The position numbers were made by a program, and so were the translations under genes. DNA of 64,000 nt. It comes from Pinus tabuliformis. Lineage: Eukaryota; Streptophyta; Pinopsida; Pinales; Pinaceae. Positions 36,093-47,899 of the stretch are shown here, in pieces (positions within the stretch are counted from its first letter, which is position 1; every line of letters begins with the position of its first letter). The notes beneath the pieces are model-generated. The model was given only the letters and a program-made list of their open reading frames with translations, made no database searches and was not told the DNA's origin. The stretch is taken from positions 950,396,327-950,460,326 of the forward strand of contig CM062817.1 of NCBI GenBank assembly GCA_031772625.1, in the 5' to 3' direction.

Positions 36093-36394
36093 TGTTGGAA
36101 AGTCAGAGGAGACAAAACACAATTCACACATAAAACATGATCTGCTTCTCTTCTATTGATCACACAAAACATGATGATTACAATGAACCTGGTGAAGGGT
36201 ATTTAATCCTTTTCCAACTAGCTAACTGCCTAAAATATCTTGACATGCAACTACATGCAATCTCACACTCAAAGTAGTCTATCACTTAACTCACTTGACT
36301 CAACACTCAAACACTCAATCATGCAATCACTCAATTAAATGACTCTCTATTTTTAGCTAACTCCTCATGTAGGAGTAATTATCTTATTTTAACA
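36093..36394 (-). repeat. 3' LTR of copia-4
   Basis: 302 bp, TGTTGGAAAG to CTTATTTTAACA. The same length as its partner. Confidence 0.94.
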
Positions 36395-36405
36395 CTCCTC
36401 GTTAA
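36395..36405 (-). other. Polypurine tract of copia-4
   Basis: The minus strand reads AACGAGGAG directly before the LTR TG. Confidence 0.65.
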
Positions 36406-36414
36406 TTACGACTG

Positions 36415-37199
36415 CTAAACTAAAACATGACTCATGACAACACAAACATGCCTACTGGTCCATGTCTCAGCTAGGCTTACAACACCCAAGTTTCTTCTAT
36501 GAAACTCAAACAAATCTTGTGCTAATGACTTAGTAAATATATCAGCCAATTGATCACTAGATTTACAAGGCTTCAAGTGAACTTCTCCATTGCTCACAAG
36601 TTCTCTAATAAAGTGATATCTAGTATCAATATGCTTGCTCTTCTGATGAAACACACTATTCTTGGATAGTGCAATCGCTGAGGTGTTGTCACAATATATT
36701 ATTTTTTATCCTTGTTGTTTCTATTTGAGTCCATCAAGTACTTTTCTTAACCACACTGCTTGACATGCTGCTGATGTTGCTACTACATATTCTGCTTCTG
36801 CTGATGAAAGTGTCACAATGGGTTGCTTCTTAGATGCCCATGAAATCACACCTGAACCAAGGTGGAACACAAAACCAGAAGTGCTCTTCCTATCATCCAA
36901 ATTGCCTGCAAAATCACTATCTGTGTATCCAATCAATTCTTTCTTTTCTCTGCTTGCATACATTATGCCACAATCTCTAGTTCCTGCTATGTATCTCAAA
37001 TTCATTTTCCTGCACTCTAATGTGTGTCTCTTGGAGTCTCCATAAATCTGGAAATCAAACTCACTCCTTGCATGATATCCAGTCTTGTAGTTGTGAGATG
37101 CATGAGGCTACCAACTAATCTTTTGAATAAAGTTGGATCGACACCTGTTACAACTAGTGTAGGGACAGGTTTGCAATTTTGTATCCTGAACATTTTCAA
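36415..37199 (-). pseudogene. copia-4 RNase H and end of RT
   Basis: Minus-strand blocks in order: LFKRLVGSLMHLTTTRLDI, MNLRYIAGTRDCGIMY, GYTDSDFAGNLDDRKSTSGF, SWASKKQPIVTLSSAEAEY, and at the end HIDTRYHFIRELV with SSDQLADIFTKSLAQ. These are the complete set of RNase H landmarks of copia pol. Fossil element. Confidence 0.92.
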
Positions 37200-38107
37200 A
37201 AAATCTTTGGAATATTTATTTTTACAAATAAAAATTCATTTTTTTCAGATTTCTCAACTTCTATGCCAAGAAAATATTTCATGAGATCAATATCTGTCAT
37301 CTCAAATTCTTTCATCATGGCTACTTTAAACTCATCTATGTCAAAATCACCTGTAAAAATCATGTCATCAAGATATAAGAAAAAAATCAAAATCTGTCCA
37401 TGCTCATTTACCTTTGTGTACAAGGTAGGCTCAATGTTGCTTCTGCAAAATTCATTCTTAATCATGTAGGTGTCGATTATGCTATAACAAGCTCTAGTCA
37501 CTTGCTTCAATCCATAAAATTCTTTCTTCAACCTGTAAACTTTGTCTTCATTACTCTCAACTTCATATCCTGGAGGTTGCTGCACATAGATTTATTCTTC
37601 TAGAAATCCATTCAAGAAGGTTGATTTCACATCTATCTGATATACTTTCCACTTGTTTTGAGCTACTATGGCTAGAATTGCTTTTACAATATCCAATCTG
37701 GCTATCAGAGAAAACGTTTCTCCAAAGTCTATTCCTAGTTGCTGTGAGAATCCTTTTGCTACAAGTCTTGCTTTAAATTTGTCAATTTCACCTTTCTCAT
37801 TCAACTTTGTCTTGTACACCCACTTCACACCAATGAGATTTTTTTCCTTTGGTAAATCAACCAAATCCCATGTGTCATTCCTTTCAATAGATTCAATTTC
37901 TTCATCCATGGCTTGCACCCAATTTTCATCTTTGATTGCTTCTTCAAACGAAGAAGGTTGGAATGACAACAATGCAAAATTTGAACTAACATTCAAATCA
38001 TCATAAATATCTTTCAAATTTCTCATATTTCTCTTACAATTGTGTTGATTCATCACCTGATTGATTGCTGGGAGAATCTTGATTTGTTGATCTGCTTGAG
38101 GATCCAT
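37196..38107 (-). pseudogene. copia-4 reverse transcriptase
   Basis: Minus-strand RT blocks: WVQAMDEEIESIERNDTWDL, GVKWVYKTKLNEKGEIDKFK, ARLVAKGFSQQLGIDFGETF, QIDVKSTFLNGFLEE, YGLKQVTRACY, LYLDDMIFTG and KYFLGIEVEK. Order and spacing are those of copia RT. Confidence 0.92.
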
Positions 38108-38930
38108 GTTTCTCTGAAAATCTTGGAGTCCTTGTTGGTGTGTCTCTGTTTGGTGTCTTCACTTGTGATTCTTGCTGCTCCTTTTTTGCTACATCATCTT
38201 CTTCCATCAGTGGCACTTGTACATCAACTGTTTTGTCTACAGTTCCATTCCATGACTCTTTTTCATTGAACACAACATCTCTGCTAATTATGGTCTTCTT
38301 TGTGATAGGGTTATACAATTTGTAAGCTTTTGATTTCTCACTATAACCAATGAATATGCATTTTCCACTTTTATCATCCAATTTGCCTCTTCGCTCCTTA
38401 GGCACATGTGCATAAGCTACACATCCAAATACTCTTAGATGAGATACGTTGCAATACATACCTGACCATGCTTGTTCTGGTACTCTGTTCATCACACTCT
38501 TTGTAGATCTGTTGATCACATAAATAACACATGCAACTACTTCTGCCCAATACTCATTGGACAAGTTTCTGCCTTTCAACATGCTTCTTACCATGTTCAG
38601 AATTGTCCTGTTCTTTCTCTCTGCTACACCATTCTGCTGCATTGTGTACCTGGTTGTAAATTGTCTTCTGATCCCATGTTGTTTGCAGTAGTCATGGAAT
38701 ACCTTTGAGTCATATTATCCACCACGATCTAACCTCAATACCTTGATCTGTCGATCACTTTGGTTCTCTACTAAGGCTTTGAATTCTTTGAACTTTGCAA
38801 AATTTTCAGACTTCTACTTCAAAAAGTAAATCCAAGTCTTTCTGTTGTAGTCATCAATGAAAGGGAGGAAGTAGCAACTTCCACCAATTGACTGTGTCCT
38901 CATAGGTCCACATAAGTCGGTATGCACTAG
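38034..38930 (-). pseudogene. copia-4 integrase, C-terminal part
   Basis: The minus strand shows QQNGVAERKNRTILNMVRSM, EYWAEVVACVIYVINRSTK, HLRVFGCVAYAHVPKERRG, KCIFIGYSEKSKAYKLYN and a following Ser/Thr-rich linker. Catalytic-core sequence extends upstream to about 38.93 kb. Confidence 0.9.
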
Positions 38931-38959
38931 CTCAAGAGGTTGCTTTGCTCTTCTCGGTC

Positions 38960-39700
38960 ATCTCTCTGACCACCATATCTTTTGATTCGTTCTCTGCCTC
39001 TCGTTCTACTTCTGTCTCGACCTTTATCTCTTGAAATAGAAAACTCACTTTTGAAAGCGGTCTCTAGAGTGGAATCCTTATTTCTGTCTATCCTTTCCTC
39101 ATGCGATAGAAGTGATCACGTGAGCTCATCAACTGTCAATGATGTCAAATCCTTGGCTTCTTCTATGGCTGCTACCACAACATCAAATTTGGTAGACAAA
39201 GATCGGAGGACCTTCTCAACCACTCTTTGATCTTTTATATCTTCACCATAAATCTTTAACTGATTTACAACAGTTATGACTTGATTCATGAAAGAATTGA
39301 TGTCCTCTATCTCCTTCATCTATAGACTTTCAAAATATCTCCTAGTATTCTGCAACTTAACAATATTGACTTTGGCCATACCTTTATAGTTTTTTTCCAA
39401 AGTATACCATGCTACTTTTGCTGAAGACATGGTCATAATTTTCTGGAACACTGCTAGGTCCACTACCTGTTGAATAAGCTACAACGCATGTGCATTCTTC
39501 TTCTTGTATTTCTTCCATTGTTCCCTCTCTGCATTAGTGAGAGATTGTTCTTCTTCTTCATTCATAGGTTCTGAAAACCCAAGCTTCACATAATCCCAAA
39601 CATCATGTGCCTGCAACGTGGTTGCCATCTTAATGGCCCACACATCATAATCTTTCCCTGTAAACGGTGAGCACTGGGGCTGCAAATTTGAGAAAGCCAT
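38960..39700 (-). pseudogene. copia-4 gag
   Basis: It begins MAFSNLQPQCSPFTGKDYDV and WAIKMATTLQAHDVWDYV, a typical copia gag head. It continues with NAEREQWKKYKKKNAHAL and INSFMNQVITVVNQLKIYGE, and ends in an Arg/Ser-rich linker. Fossil coding. Confidence 0.88.
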
Positions 39701-39949
39701 CTTTCTCCAAAAATTTCTCTTCTTTTAAAGATACCCTAAATTTCTCCTTTGTAAAACTCTTTTTCAAAAAAAAATAATACCCTTTTCAATAAAACCCTAA
39801 TTTTTTTATTTAAAAAAAAACTTAAAAAAATCATTCTAGAAAGAACCTTTTCAAAAACTCTTGATATTAATTTTTATATATAAAACAATTTAAAAAAATC
39901 TTTAGATATAAAAAACTTAATACGTGAACTTTTTTTCAAAATTTTAATC

Positions 39950-42860
39950 AATCTGCTAGCACCTAAATTTGGCTCAGGCTGAAGGAAGGAAAAAATTAGG
40001 GTAACCACAAACCACACTCAGTCTGGTAGCTAGCCCTACCAGAGCAGGAGAGGGCTCTCTCCGAGTTATGCTCAGTGAATAGATAATCAAAAACAGTCTG
40101 AGATGACTCACAATGCAATATTTACCTTAGGCTAGTAAGAAAATAGGGATTCTAGAAACAGTTTTATGAATGACCGAGCTTCTGGGATGTTATGGGATCG
40201 GCACTTAGCAAAGAACAGAGAATTTAATACAAAGGCACAGATTATTCCGTGAGGCAAGGTAGGCGGAAAATGTAACAAGCTAGTTTGAGGTACCATGGCA
40301 TGAATAGATTGATGAAGAAAGTGAAAAGGGCATAGTGACATGAATCCTTTTCAACAGAAGAATAACACTGAACATGAAATTTTCCCACAGGCAGAGCAAT
40401 AAAATTGAATTCTACCTAATCTCACTCAGAAAATTTCACTGGAAATGAACATGAATTGAATTATGAAACATAACAAAATACATATGAAAACATAGGAGAC
40501 ACATTTACTACACTCACAACCACAAGAATCTCATGAAATAGAGCCGCTGCCTTTCATTAATTCTCTATCAAAACTACAGAGTGAAGAAACAAAGTTTCTT
40601 TCCCACAGTCTCCCAGAAGTTACAAGCCAACCCACCCTTTGCAAATAACTTGCATACAATATATAGAATGTGTGAGGAAGAGATAGAACGCCCAAGGGTT
40701 GGGGAGTTACTCGAATCATTGTGAAATGGAGATGGAGAGCCAACCATCAGCTACAGGTGCAGCGTTGCAAACATGACATTTGGCTTTGGGTGACCGTTTG
40801 CCTTCCTTCGCCACTTGGATAGAAGCCCATTTGGAGAAAAAAATCTTTAAATGCCACCTTTGGTGCCAAAAAACTGAAGTGTAGATGACCGGGCCCACTT
40901 GGATATGTCGCGAACCGAAATTTCGCGAAACGGAAGAAAATTGGCAATTTTTCCTCTGTGCGCTGTGCCATTTTCTCTGTGCGTCGTGCTAATTTGGGGC
41001 TTGTTTTGGGGCACTTGCATGTGTCCAAATTATGCCCAAGTGGGCTTGTTAGAAAGGCTGTCCTATCTACTTTCTAATCCCACTGGAATTTTTTAATTTC
41101 GTGCTCATTTTCCCCTCCAAATATTCATTCTCCAAGACTACTTTTTGTGTGTCAAAAAAGTGGCAGAGAGGCAATTTTTGGGTGTTTTTTGACCTTTAGG
41201 AGACTCAAATCTTGTCAAAATTTCTTGCCCGGACACCAGTAGTCATGATTTTCGATCCTGAATCCAAAACTGCAAGTCATTCCTCATTTGGAGCTCTATA
41301 ATTTTAGGGTCGCGCCAGTGGCGCGACGCACAGGGAGAAAATCCCTGGTTTTTGCCCAAAAATTTGTGAAATGACCCAAAATGCCGTAAAAATGCTCCAA
41401 ATTTCTTGCCCATGCACCAGTAGTCATGATTTTTCATGCTGAATCCAAAAATGTAAGCCTTTATTCATTTGGAGCTCCCAAGTTTTAGCGTCGCGCCAGT
41501 CCGTGGCGCACAGGGAAGTGGCGCGGCGCACTGGGCTTGAGGCGCAGTGCATATAGCCTGTTCGTAGTGGTTATTGCAGGAGACTTTTGAAGGCATTCCC
41601 GGTGTCCAAATTGGGCGCAGAATAGCTCATTGAAAAGGTATTTGAGTCTACTTTCCAACCCAACTATTTTTTTAATTTGGAGTTCATTTCCCTGTCAAAA
41701 ATCAAATCTCCCAAGACTGGTCAAAATGTGCCAAATGAGGCTGCCTAAAGGCAGAGTGCTGTTACGATCAACTTTTGAATGCCTTCCTCAACTCCAAATT
41801 GAGCTCATGATAGCTCATTGGAAATATCTTTGTGTCTAGTGATCATTTGACTCATTAATCAAGTCATTTGGCCAACTGAGCTAGGAGAAAATGTGACTTT
41901 TCCAAGGTCACTTTAGAGGTGCATCAATTCTCCCGAGGCAACTATATTTTTGACATTTCTCAAAAACCATGACACATGTGTAAAACATGAAGGAGTTTTT
42001 TCTTCCTTGGCATGTTTTGGACAAAAACCTCTCTCAGGTTTCCCAAATTCATCCTTTATTGTTCAGAAACAAAATTTGAGTGAAACCTATCCCGATGTGT
42101 GGAACAAGGGATTTGTCGAAATGAAGCGAAATGAAGAGGATAGGGAGCTTCTAAATTCTTGAGGAAATTTTTGGAAGTAGGGAGGGATGTTAGGAAGTAG
42201 GGAAAAGTGAAATTTCAGAGATTGAGTGAGGGGAATGGGTCCAAAAAGGCAAAACACAGGTCCAACCTAGAAAATTGCCAGGTTGTAGCAAGAAACTAGG
42301 GTTTGTGCAAAAATGAGGAATTTGGGGGATCTCAGTGATGGGAAGTGTTTGATAAGGTACTTTAAGGATAGGGGAAGGTGTATGAACATCAGGATACAAG
42401 TTTTGGTGATGAATTGGCCGTCCAAGAGAAATTGCCTTCAAAACCCTAGGAGAGGGAAATGACCTTACCTAGGCGCAACTGAAGCATGAACAAGGTGTAA
42501 AATGACCCAGTGGGACTTCACATGATAATGAAAACTCTTTGAATGATGGTACACTCAGCTGAACGGTGACATGGACCGACATTTGGAAAACTTTGACAAG
42601 GGTAAAATCAAACCCTAGACCTAATGCCTAGTGACCAAATTTTGCTTGAAGACTCACTGAAATGAAAAAATTTGACCTTGACACCTCAAAATCACTTTGT
42701 AAGAGCATGTTTGATCACTGGAGGAAGGTCTAAAGACTGACACTAACATAATCATGTAACTTGTAACAAAGATTTTGAAAGTTTTAAAAGTTGACCTTTT
42801 CGTTGGTTTATTAACCCACCTCACCTAACCTTCTCGGCCGAGTCAAAAAAAACTTGCATG
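39950..42860. mobile_element. Unidentified higher-GC segment in the copia-4 leader
   Basis: The related copia-3 has only about 0.55 kb of AT-rich leader between gag and LTR, whereas copia-4 has about 3.4 kb. The extra part is richer in G and C than its surroundings, has no ORF I recognise, and contains degenerate internal direct repeats around 41.0-41.9 kb. It is probably a nested insertion, although termini and target duplication could not be identified. Edges are approximate. Confidence 0.5.
41040..41870. repeat. Degenerate direct repeats with gcgcgcc motifs
   Basis: The block aatttcttgccc, then accagtagtcatgatttt, tttggagctc and gtcgcgccagt occurs at 41219 and again at 41400 (spacing about 181 bp). 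A second motif (ttttgaaggcattccc, ccaaattgggc and atagctcattgaaaa) recurs at about 41.58 and 41.77 kb, and weakly at about 41.03 kb. Confidence 0.75.
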
Positions 42861-42996
42861 TACAAGAGTCCAGCTATCATAGAAAATTGATGGCTAAATT
42901 ATAGCAGCAGCTTTGCAAGCTGCTATTGACTTCTTGGATAGCACCGACAGATGCATGTTCATGGCAGTTGCGGCTGCTTTTTCAAAACATAAGAGT

Positions 42997-43013
42997 TTTT
43001 TTTTTTTTTTTTA
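42997..43013. repeat. Poly(T) run in the copia-4 leader
   Basis: About 17 T. It could be the poly(A) tail of a minus-strand retroposon, but no matching body or target duplication was found. Confidence 0.4.
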
Positions 43014-43131
43014 TGCCGTCTGCAGACCACACGAGCTCGAGCTCGGCTAGTTCAAAAATTTTGATTCTCTTATAACTCACTCAATTCCACTCTTAAAGCT
43101 GCAACTACAGATTTTTTCTCTCTCAAACCTC

Positions 43132-43143
43132 GCTCCGATATCA
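43132..43143 (-). other. Primer-binding site of copia-4
   Basis: The minus strand reads TGATATCGGAGC beside the 5' LTR, a diverged tRNA-Met-type site matching in position with copia-3. Confidence 0.7.
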
Positions 43144-43146
43144 ATT

Positions 43147-43448
43147 TGTTGGAAAGGCAGAGGAGACAAAACACAATTCATACATAAAACATGATCTGCT
43201 GCTCTTCTAATGATGGAACAAAACATGATGATTACAATGAACCTGGTGAAGGGTATTTAAACCTTTTCCAACTAGCTAACTGCCTAAAATATCTTGACAT
43301 GCAACTACATGCAATCTCACACTCAAAGTAGTTTATCACTTAAATCACTTGACTCAACACTCAAACACTCAATCATGCAATCACTCAGTTAACTGACTCT
43401 CTATTTTTAACTAACTCCTCATGCAGGAGTAATTATCTTATTTTAACA
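43147..43448 (-). repeat. 5' LTR of copia-4
   Basis: 302 bp, colinear with 36093-36394. From 43209 onward it is also the first segment of the 10-kb tandem duplication. Confidence 0.94.
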
Positions 43449-43453
43449 ATGCT
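43449..43453 (+). repeat. Target site duplication of copia-4 (right)
   Basis: ATGCT directly after the LTR CA, matching 36088-36092. Confidence 0.88.
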
Positions 43454-45274
43454 CACACACCATCACTTAGATATATTAGGAAAGGGAGATGCTTGAGTGG
43501 CTACTAAAGTCCTTGGAGGCACTGACGAAGGAGTGAAATCATATGCCACCTCAAATTGATACCTTTTGTGAGCAGTTATGGGTCATGGAACAGAGATAGC
43601 AAGAAATGAAAGAGCATGAAGAAAAAAACCATTGAGAAGAAAGAATTCTTGAACTAAGAGCAGAAGAGATATCCCACAGAAGATACCACATACTACCATT
43701 TCCATCCATCTCAGCTTCATAATTATCCTCACAGATCAAATTTGGTAGCCTCAGCATGAACGACTTCCTTTGATACAATATCTTCTACGCTTGTCAGATT
43801 TCCTTCAACGCCAATAATTGTGGATGAAGATTATATGCATCCATGCTACAAGGTATAGAGGAGTGCGAGAGTAATTTTCAGTCGTTTTCAATTAAAATTG
43901 ATCCTGCATTGTGATGCATATATTCCATGCCTCTGAAAGACGCAGATGTCCTTGTCAAAGGCCTGTTGACATGAGATTACAATCTCAGAGATATCACATG
44001 GATATGGAGTTTGTCGGAGAATGACGCAACGTTTCCTGCTTTTCTATCCATGAATAAAACTTTGGAGGAGAGTAAATAAAACTTTGCCAAGGTCTAGGCT
44101 GATTACATTCTTCCTTACTGAACATTGATGATTGAAGAAGAAGTGAGGCCAAAATTTTATCTTGATCATGGAATATTTTGCAAGAGAGTTGGTCATTAAT
44201 AATTAGTTGCCCTCTCATTTAGTTGGCCTTCTTCAAGCTGACAAGTTTTACTAGATTGCTTATCAGTTTCTTGAATCTGATTGTAGTGTATATGATGAAA
44301 AGACTTACGACAGATAGCCTTGAAATATGCCATAGATTCTGCAGAGAGCAAGAACATTGTTTATATAGAGAAGTGGAACCTTCGTAATGTTTTTTTTTTA
44401 ATTCTAACCATATAAATTTGTGAATGGATGTTTATGTATGGTTTTCCAATATAGCTACAATTATAAATAACTTTTTTCCATTTTGACAACTACTATTATA
44501 GACGATTTCTCTTGTCTCTATTTTGTTTTATATATATCGTGGATAACTTTTTCCATCTTCCAAAAGTTTTTGATGGAAATTCTTTTCCATTTGCCAACAA
44601 CATAGCACTGTTTTATGGATAGCCTTTTCCGGAATAATATAAATTTTGAGTGTGCAATAAAAATTCTATGACAAAGGTGATGAAATGACACCTACGCTTT
44701 ACATTTTTATAACATTATTCATCGCGGTCATAAATTTTACCATCATGTTTCATTCATAGGCAGTTGGATACCTACTTTATCACCCAATTATGACACCCAA
44801 TTTTGTCCACGTCCACATTTCCGATTAGAGTATAAAGATTTAGTGCGAAAAAATCAGCACTCACTATCTAAAAACAAATTATGTGCATTTCCGTTTCTAA
44901 GAAGATCTAGAAGGCTGATGAGAGACTGCTATTTTTGACAAGGCTTACATTGAGACAAAAATTTCATGCACACCAAATATTTTTCACATTGGATTGTTAT
45001 TTAATAGGTAATTTTGATTAAAATATTAAATAATTGTTACATAGTAAGTACTATTCTCTATTTAATTTAAATATAATTAAATTGGAGTATCGAGCATTGT
45101 TTCATACAGAGAAACTGAATAAAATAAACATTTGAAATTAAATTTTATTGATAATTTAACATTACAAACTAAATTTTATTATTTTTTAATATTATTTTCA
45201 TTTCTTTATAGCTAATATATATTTTATGATGTAACTTTATATTATTATAATTTTTATTTTCTAAAATATTAAAG
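43454..45274. other. Flank of the gypsy fossil in unit 1, no gene recognised
   Basis: Moderately complex sequence with minus-strand ORFs at 43551-43778 and 43994-44218 that resemble no known protein. The same ORFs are kept in unit 2 (53524-53751, 53967-54191) only because the duplication is young. About 44.22-44.47 kb is similar to the unit tail at about 52.87-53.17 kb. Confidence 0.55.
44480..44800. repeat. Dispersed repeat, copy 2
   Basis: Similar to 16260-16600 in the same orientation, sharing catttgccaacaa, aaaggtgatgaaatgacacc and tatcacccaattatgac. Duplicated again at 54450-54770 as part of unit 2. Confidence 0.7.
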
Positions 45275-45279
45275 TAATA
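45275..45279 (+). repeat. Target site duplication of gypsy-1 (left)
   Basis: TAATA, repeated at 51469-51473. Confidence 0.85.
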
Positions 45280-45325
45280 TGTCACAAACCTTCATTTACC
45301 TTATCAAGTTAAAGAGTAAATCACC

Positions 45326-45386
<61 letters not shown>

Positions 45387-47840
45387 AAAGAATCAGTAAT
45401 AAACATTACAATAGGGTCCTTATTACATCTTTCATCATTGTTCTACAGAAATTGATTGCTATGTACATAATTTTCCTATTGCATAAATTCTTTACTGTAT
45501 CATTTTTGAACTTTACATTCAAATGGTTTCCAGTATTACATGACATTATTATGTTTCTATGGCTTAAACCCACATTTGGGGTTCTATATTCATTATACAC
45601 CTATAGTCTAACTATACGAAGCTTACACCCCTAGAATTGGTGGGAACAAGGCTCTGGATCCTTCCGAGTGCTTCACAGTTGTTAGCCATGTTCTTCAGAA
45701 GGGTTACTCATCAACAACTCTCCGTAAAGAGACTTCATCGAATGATGGATGATGAAGCCCTAATTCCTACGGTGACTTCATGACAGAATAGATTCATCAT
45801 TTTTACCACTTTCCTGTAGGAGTTCTAAACTCCAACCCTTAGCTTCAGGTTTTATTCAGGTAGTTTTTTTTCTCTCTTTGTTGACGTTGATGTTCTTTTT
45901 GTCCTTACCATAAATTTTCCATGACAGTCCTATTTGTCGGTTCGATTTTCAGATCTACTGGAGACATTGTTATGCTCACCACCCATAAGGATGCAACTAA
46001 GCTCATCAATCAAGCCCAAGTAAAAATGTTTCTTTCTTGGTATAATGTTGACCTATTTAATTAATTAATCAGTCTTCTTAATGATTGTGTTCTTTTGGTT
46101 AGGTTTTGCCGAAGTGTTTCAACCTTCTTCTGGTCTGGAATGTCATACTAAAGACCGTGTCCCTAATTAGTCAACCGAGTTGCAGAAGATTGGTGAGTTG
46201 TAAATCCATCTGGACACAAGGTAATGTGGAAAACTTGTGTTCTGAAGTCATGGGGTTGTGAAATTCAGAGAGACAGAATTAATATCTTGCTAGCTCTTTA
46301 AATTTCTTCAACTAAAATCTACTTCAGACTTTGTAATATTCTTTAGGCCTCTATATTGAAGGTCTGTTAATATATTCCTGGTTCCTTTTATAACCATACT
46401 TTTTCGGCTTAAGTTATTCATTTTGAGAATGGAGCAAACGTTCTGTATTTCAGAATTCTTGGTGCAAACCTTAATGTTTATAAACAATTCTTAATAGACT
46501 GATAGTTCTTCTTTGTATTTTTGCCAATTGAATGTTATAAGCCATCACTCTTCGGCTCTGTGATTTTTCTTGGTATTTCGGTAGGTTTTTTCCCACAGAG
46601 GGTTACCCAAATGCCTGTGTTGTATATCTTAGGTGACCTAGATCTGACTAGGGTTTAATCCTTTGTTTCAAACTTAATTATTATCGAACTGTTTCATTAT
46701 AAATAGTCTTTATGCTTCTACTTACAGTTAATTCCAGTTTTCTTTTCTTCTATTAAAGAGGCAATTCTAATTTTATTTGTAGTTGACTTTGTTGATATCT
46801 ATCATCATTAACCCTAATATCCTTAGGGTTTATAGTGATATTCAATGTTATTTTCTCCTGGATATATGTAACTTGATATCATAGCATTTAAATTTGGTTG
46901 TTTAACTACTTATGAGGATATTTGTTTACCCATTATTGGGGTTATTTTCATTAAGCAATTATATGGGTATAATTTCTTTTAGTTTTCCACACATAAATTT
47001 CCAATTCAATCTCTGCTCAAAATCGATTCATCCTTTCTTACTTGTTTATCACTTCACTTTGTAAGATGGTATATTCTATGTAGCCTTAAATATTTGACTT
47101 CCCTAAATGGTAATTGCGAATCTTGTTTTATAGTTTCCTTTTTAATTATATCCCTCTGTTAAATTGATTCCTATTTTGGAACTTAGAAGTAAGATCATGT
47201 ACTTTATTTTTGAAAGAAATTAAGCCTTTACTCATCAACACATTTAACTTTTCAGCCATAAAATAAATCTTTTACTCAAACAACAGATGCAACTTTCAGA
47301 CATAAGTAAACACTTATCTGAGTTCTATGCCAAATTCATGTCGAATGCTTAGTCCCAGTCTTGATTGTGGTCTACCAAGTACCTCCCAACCATGAGATCA
47401 GATATTCCAACCCGAGTCTCCCCCCGATCTATTCCCCACATGCAAGATGTTCATAACAGTAGGCTTTCATACACTCTGGCTATCTGGTCCTAACCAGACT
47501 TAGCTTCGTGTAGCCTGAATTATCATGTATGACATTTCAGCATTGATTCCTCATTTCCAGTTCATTCCTTTCTCGACCTCAGGTACGTATACCCTCTTGA
47601 TCTTTTCCTTGAGTATAAATCTCCAAAGAAGTAGATAGGGGTAGGTAACCACCTACCCTAACTACCTGAAATGTGAGAAATACGTGATTGGCATCATTAA
47701 TACATTCTCTTCGTACATAGCTTAATAAAAAATAAATAAATGTATGAAATTATTATTTCTTTAGACTTCGTAAGTCGATTAACAATATCCAGTTGTTTGA
47801 ATGTAGTAATTTAATATTTACAATTATTGAGGACATCACA
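45280..47840 (-). repeat. 3' LTR of gypsy-1
   Basis: 2561 bp. It begins TGTCACAAACC and ends GGACATCACA. A CA/TA microsatellite lies at 45326-45382. Compared with its partner it has an extra stretch at about 47.28-47.6 kb. Confidence 0.88.
45341..45382. repeat. (CA)n microsatellite in gypsy-1 LTR
   Basis: CA run preceded by a short (TA)n, near the LTR start. The partner LTR has (AT)n at the same position. Confidence 0.95.
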
Positions 47841-47899
47841 TCTTCGGTTGAAGATCTTACCTTCGAATTCTACCATTGTAGGTTGGTACTCAACCTGAT

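Larger units (their letters stand above)
36093..43448 (-). mobile_element. Ty1/copia LTR retrotransposon fossil (copia-4)
   Basis: It has two 302-bp LTRs (36093-36394 and 43147-43448), TSD ATGCT, a polypurine tract and a primer-binding site. On the minus strand gag, integrase, RT and RNase H are present. I count about 14 differences between the LTRs (roughly 4-5%), so it is moderately old. Coding is broken in several places and the pol region is incomplete. The leader between gag and the 5' LTR is unusually long (over 3 kb), explained by a large extra segment listed separately. It inserted right beside the LTR of the related copia-3. Confidence 0.94.

Noticed and set aside
43551-44218. Minus-strand ORFs conserved between units 1 and 2 (43551-43778 and 43994-44218)
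   Set aside because: Conservation only reflects the young duplication. No domain is recognisable and the set is not extended by splice-like structure that I can see.
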